Below the pieces are notes generated by a model. That model was given only the letters and a program-made list of their open reading frames with translations, was not told where the DNA came from and did no database searches. A stretch of DNA of 24,852 bases, from positions 1-24,852 of IMG/VR virus record IMGVR_UViG_3300031857_001291; one strand, given 5' to 3'. This document shows positions 23,901 through 24,852 of the stretch, piece by piece. Source of the stretch: a virus. Position 1 is the stretch's first letter. Every line of letters begins with the position of its first letter. The translations under genes and the position numbers were made by a program.

Positions 23901-24762
23901 TCAGTATAGACAGTTCATGAGTGATAAGTATAAAAAAGATGTAACTGCTATAGGAATGGAGCTTAATGACAAAGATGATAAAGAGGATTCAAGTACAAAA
24001 GACACTGTAAAAGCAATCTCTCAACAATTGTCCCAGCTCCTCAGAAGACCTCTTCAGGAAGAAATTAGTGAAGATCAATTCCTTGGAGAATATTTAGCAA
24101 AATCTCAAAATCAACCAGTTCCTGTACAAGCACAAACATATCAACCTCTGTTAGACACACCATTTGATGTTTCTTTCCAGGATCAATTGAATCAAAACCA
24201 AGCTACGTTCAATGCTCTACAAAGACAAATAGGAGCTAATCCTGCAGCACTATCAGCCCTAGCTGCTCAGAAGTATTCAGCAGACAAACAAGTGTTAGCA
24301 GACCAATTTAGAACAAATCAAGCTCTCAGAGCTGGTGTGTTCTCTAAGAACAGAGACACTCTCAATGATGCAGCTCTTAAAAACTTGGCTATTCTGGATC
24401 AACAATATGTTAGACAACAAGAAGCTCTTAGTAAGACAAAAGCTACAGACCTTGAGATTGCTAAGTCTATTTCTGACAAGATTGCTAAAAACAGACTTGA
24501 GAACAGAACCTTTGCTGCATATTCTAACATGTTCCCTCAATATGGATTCAACAGGAACATGATGGCAATTTCCCAAGCTCCTACATTCTTCAATCCAGGA
24601 GTTGTTGCAGGACTCTCTCCTGAGGATGCAAAAGATTTTCAGGAATGGAAGGACCAAAAGAATAAGACAAAAACACAATCTTCCACTACAGGAAAATATG
24701 GTAAGAATCTTAAAAAACACTTTCAAAACGGATCAATTGTGAAATCTCTAAAAAACATCTAA
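20926..24762 (+). CDS. Cargo protein 2, large ejection-type protein
   Basis: A 1278-residue protein when started at the ATG at 20926. An ATG at 20899 is in frame, but it would overlap the previous gene, and the typical family start MKAKFLKIAGVKSEKEFYKK begins at 20926. The N-terminus (1-48) ends in KAKVGSYIGG. Residues about 266-330 are Gly/Ala-rich and hydrophobic and could enter a membrane. The middle has repeats of GG followed by an aromatic residue, and a stretch with AEYGTKAAE and VEVEHGEPAIQ that resembles conserved blocks in Bacteroidota phage internal proteins. Residues about 745-1020 are Lys/Glu/Ala-rich coiled coil; the C-terminal part is Gln-rich. It ends near GKYGKNLKKHFQNGSIVKSL. 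Role as internal virion/ejection protein inferred. Confidence 0.6.
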   Translation: MKAKFLKIAGVKSEKEFYKKYPTEAAFFKAHPEAKQLKKAKVGSYIGGEQNPSKIVSYGEYENLAPLQVFGKTKEQIDRENVAMSLQQNNASRGITDALQKISDSIGNVQGKKVKKAQEGATAAGKSTNVLGGIAQGLPLIGNVIEAIGSIGQMKQQRKELERASKISDIALQASQTQPERTARRYTQQQVISPNEVFIPGGTTTEILAEYGASIGGTPTEIQNMYNPGDLYSNLGYEPLSESDIVKQYKSGGAIPKAVTGFEKFMSGGGGQAVSSLIGAGFSQLGGGAAAGSQIGGALGQGLSMIPGVGAVVGPAFSAVGGLAGAIIDAPGAKQEKMNKEKLKSNIGTMALQNSLEAALGNNSSVVRNGGNIPYAEHGWVSHDWQPQVIAKWGDINVEDVDDIFRPADMKTLEYGGPVKAQVGWNLPYENYEERLERFRGIMGKYSDEDLNKRATTQAGLEEYAKLYPNEPFTLDDIAFFQDYTTKVLDPQTQAFMQRRGADWKPGTERSKRDAIWGPKTHRQPLATAAIKPAGASEFTELGTVREGYATSGVNSGSGGSADMKGLVPSRMVLPGGKSVNVQFLGDEGSKKPYFRNETGDLVPYDPSKYHSDTGKYYRTGGNLKQNYLSELDNFNFGGSLKTHWGGYAEPISQNPYLPGTGETVLFKGQYHSQSDGKGRTGIGVSYKSPDEKGIQDYAEYGTKAAENMAQVEVEHGEPAIQTYENSKSNNSSFAEEGASVGDDLSMTVYGALKAKAMVPFDKLAKGLSYKGYVNKLSKKENKAMANLNKAEQELSELDVNSNFAKATKNSLEAIVTGAHMTLKDIAGKKMLAAELQNTTNEKAEEYGLDADALAKGKFKPSKDMDKAKYGKEIDKAQKGKKKAKTLNIKTLKPGVDEIAEPELIDESETKQKPKEKSAEEIRAEQVANLREAGITEGPSKSKGEAEYEKLPEKDQKLYDYNLYKAILKQEKKDLAKEKDPSKQLAIKQKSAQYRQFMSDKYKKDVTAIGMELNDKDDKEDSSTKDTVKAISQQLSQLLRRPLQEEISEDQFLGEYLAKSQNQPVPVQAQTYQPLLDTPFDVSFQDQLNQNQATFNALQRQIGANPAALSALAAQKYSADKQVLADQFRTNQALRAGVFSKNRDTLNDAALKNLAILDQQYVRQQEALSKTKATDLEIAKSISDKIAKNRLENRTFAAYSNMFPQYGFNRNMMAISQAPTFFNPGVVAGLSPEDAKDFQEWKDQKNKTKTQSSTTGKYGKNLKKHFQNGSIVKSLKNI

Positions 24763-24765
24763 TCT

Positions 24766-24788
24766 AATTGGTTATATAAGATTACCAA
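24766..24788 (+). repeat. Intergenic element sharing AATTGGTTAT with the 8473 region
   Basis: AATTGGTTAT (24766-24775) is identical to 8473-8482. TTGGT (24768-24772) forms an inverted repeat with ACCAA (24784-24788). Both copies lie shortly upstream of a candidate promoter. Confidence 0.4.
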
Positions 24789-24802
24789 ATTTGATTATTT
24801 CT

Positions 24803-24834
24803 GTTGGAGAATATAATAATTCAAATTAAATTTG
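24803..24834 (+). promoter_or_regulatory. Candidate Bacteroidota-type promoter at right edge
   Basis: GTTG (24803-24806), a 20-base spacer and TAAATTTG (24827-24834) match the TTTG/TAnnTTTG promoter pattern; the -7 box is perfect. Predicted initiation near 24840 falls next to an ATG at 24842. Confidence 0.5.
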
Positions 24835-24841
24835 TACACTC

Positions 24842-24852
24842 ATGGCCTCGTT
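24842..24852 (+). CDS. Possible start of next gene (3' partial)
   Basis: ATG at 24842 begins a reading frame Met-Ala-Ser cut by the window end. It lies 7 bases after the -7 box of the promoter candidate, so if it is real the message would be nearly leaderless. Only three codons are visible and nothing can be said of the product. Confidence 0.2.

Noticed and set aside
24295-24726. 143-residue - strand open frame in the cargo gene
   Set aside because: Antisense to the long cargo frame; hydrophobic Leu/Cys text typical of the reverse complement of Gln/Lys/Glu codons.

Overview
This window looks like part of the virion-assembly region of a crAss-like (Crassvirales-type) podovirus, or a close relative, infecting a member of the Bacteroidota. 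The reasons are the gene content and order (major capsid protein, connector proteins, a tail-fibre cluster, a metallophosphoesterase, ring and IHF-like proteins, a giant tail 'muzzle' protein, then large cargo proteins). The host guess also rests on low GC, A/T-rich translation starts with no Shine-Dalgarno motif, and two promoter candidates resembling the Bacteroidota TTTG-N20-TAnnTTTG pattern. All recognised genes are on the + strand, packed with short gaps or 1-4 base overlaps. TAA, TAG and TGA are all used as stops, so there is no sign of stop-codon recoding here. I see no tRNA, rRNA, CRISPR array, insertion sequence or integrase. No gene-free stretch exceeds 175 bases.

Layout. (1) 1-1513: major capsid protein, probably cut at its 5' end by the window edge, followed by an unusually GC-rich, highly folded 140-nt leader/spacer (1515-1651). 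(2) 1680-4549: a conserved capsid-module protein, a connector-like protein and an abundant structural protein whose codon use resembles the capsid gene; the unit closes with a strong hairpin terminator (4579-4632). (3) 4640-8393: a tail/fibre cluster made of one tail-associated protein, a 50-residue zinc-ribbon protein, a small helical protein, a collar-domain tail fibre and four small Cys-rich proteins that share docking modules and poly-threonine tails; it closes with a terminator (8438-8467). (4) 8567-24762: after a candidate promoter/operator come a metallophosphoesterase with an HTH-like N-terminus, a ring protein, an IHF/HU-like protein, a tail tubular protein, a 2100-residue muzzle protein, a separate muzzle-C-terminus-like protein and two cargo (ejection) proteins. 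(5) A second promoter candidate (24803-24834) points into a gene that starts at the right edge.

How the genes work together. The capsid gene and the 381-residue protein make the shell; connector, ring and tubular proteins join portal to tail; the muzzle closes the tail tip; the small Thr-rich and collar proteins are likely exchangeable host-recognition parts; the two cargo proteins are likely packed in the head and ejected. The two most unusual aspects are a poly-threonine-linked module-swapping system spread over five neighbouring genes, including what looks like a split and re-headed muzzle gene, and a short KAQxG-type motif repeated eight times across the two cargo proteins. Functional names rest on remembered family patterns and context, not on a database search.
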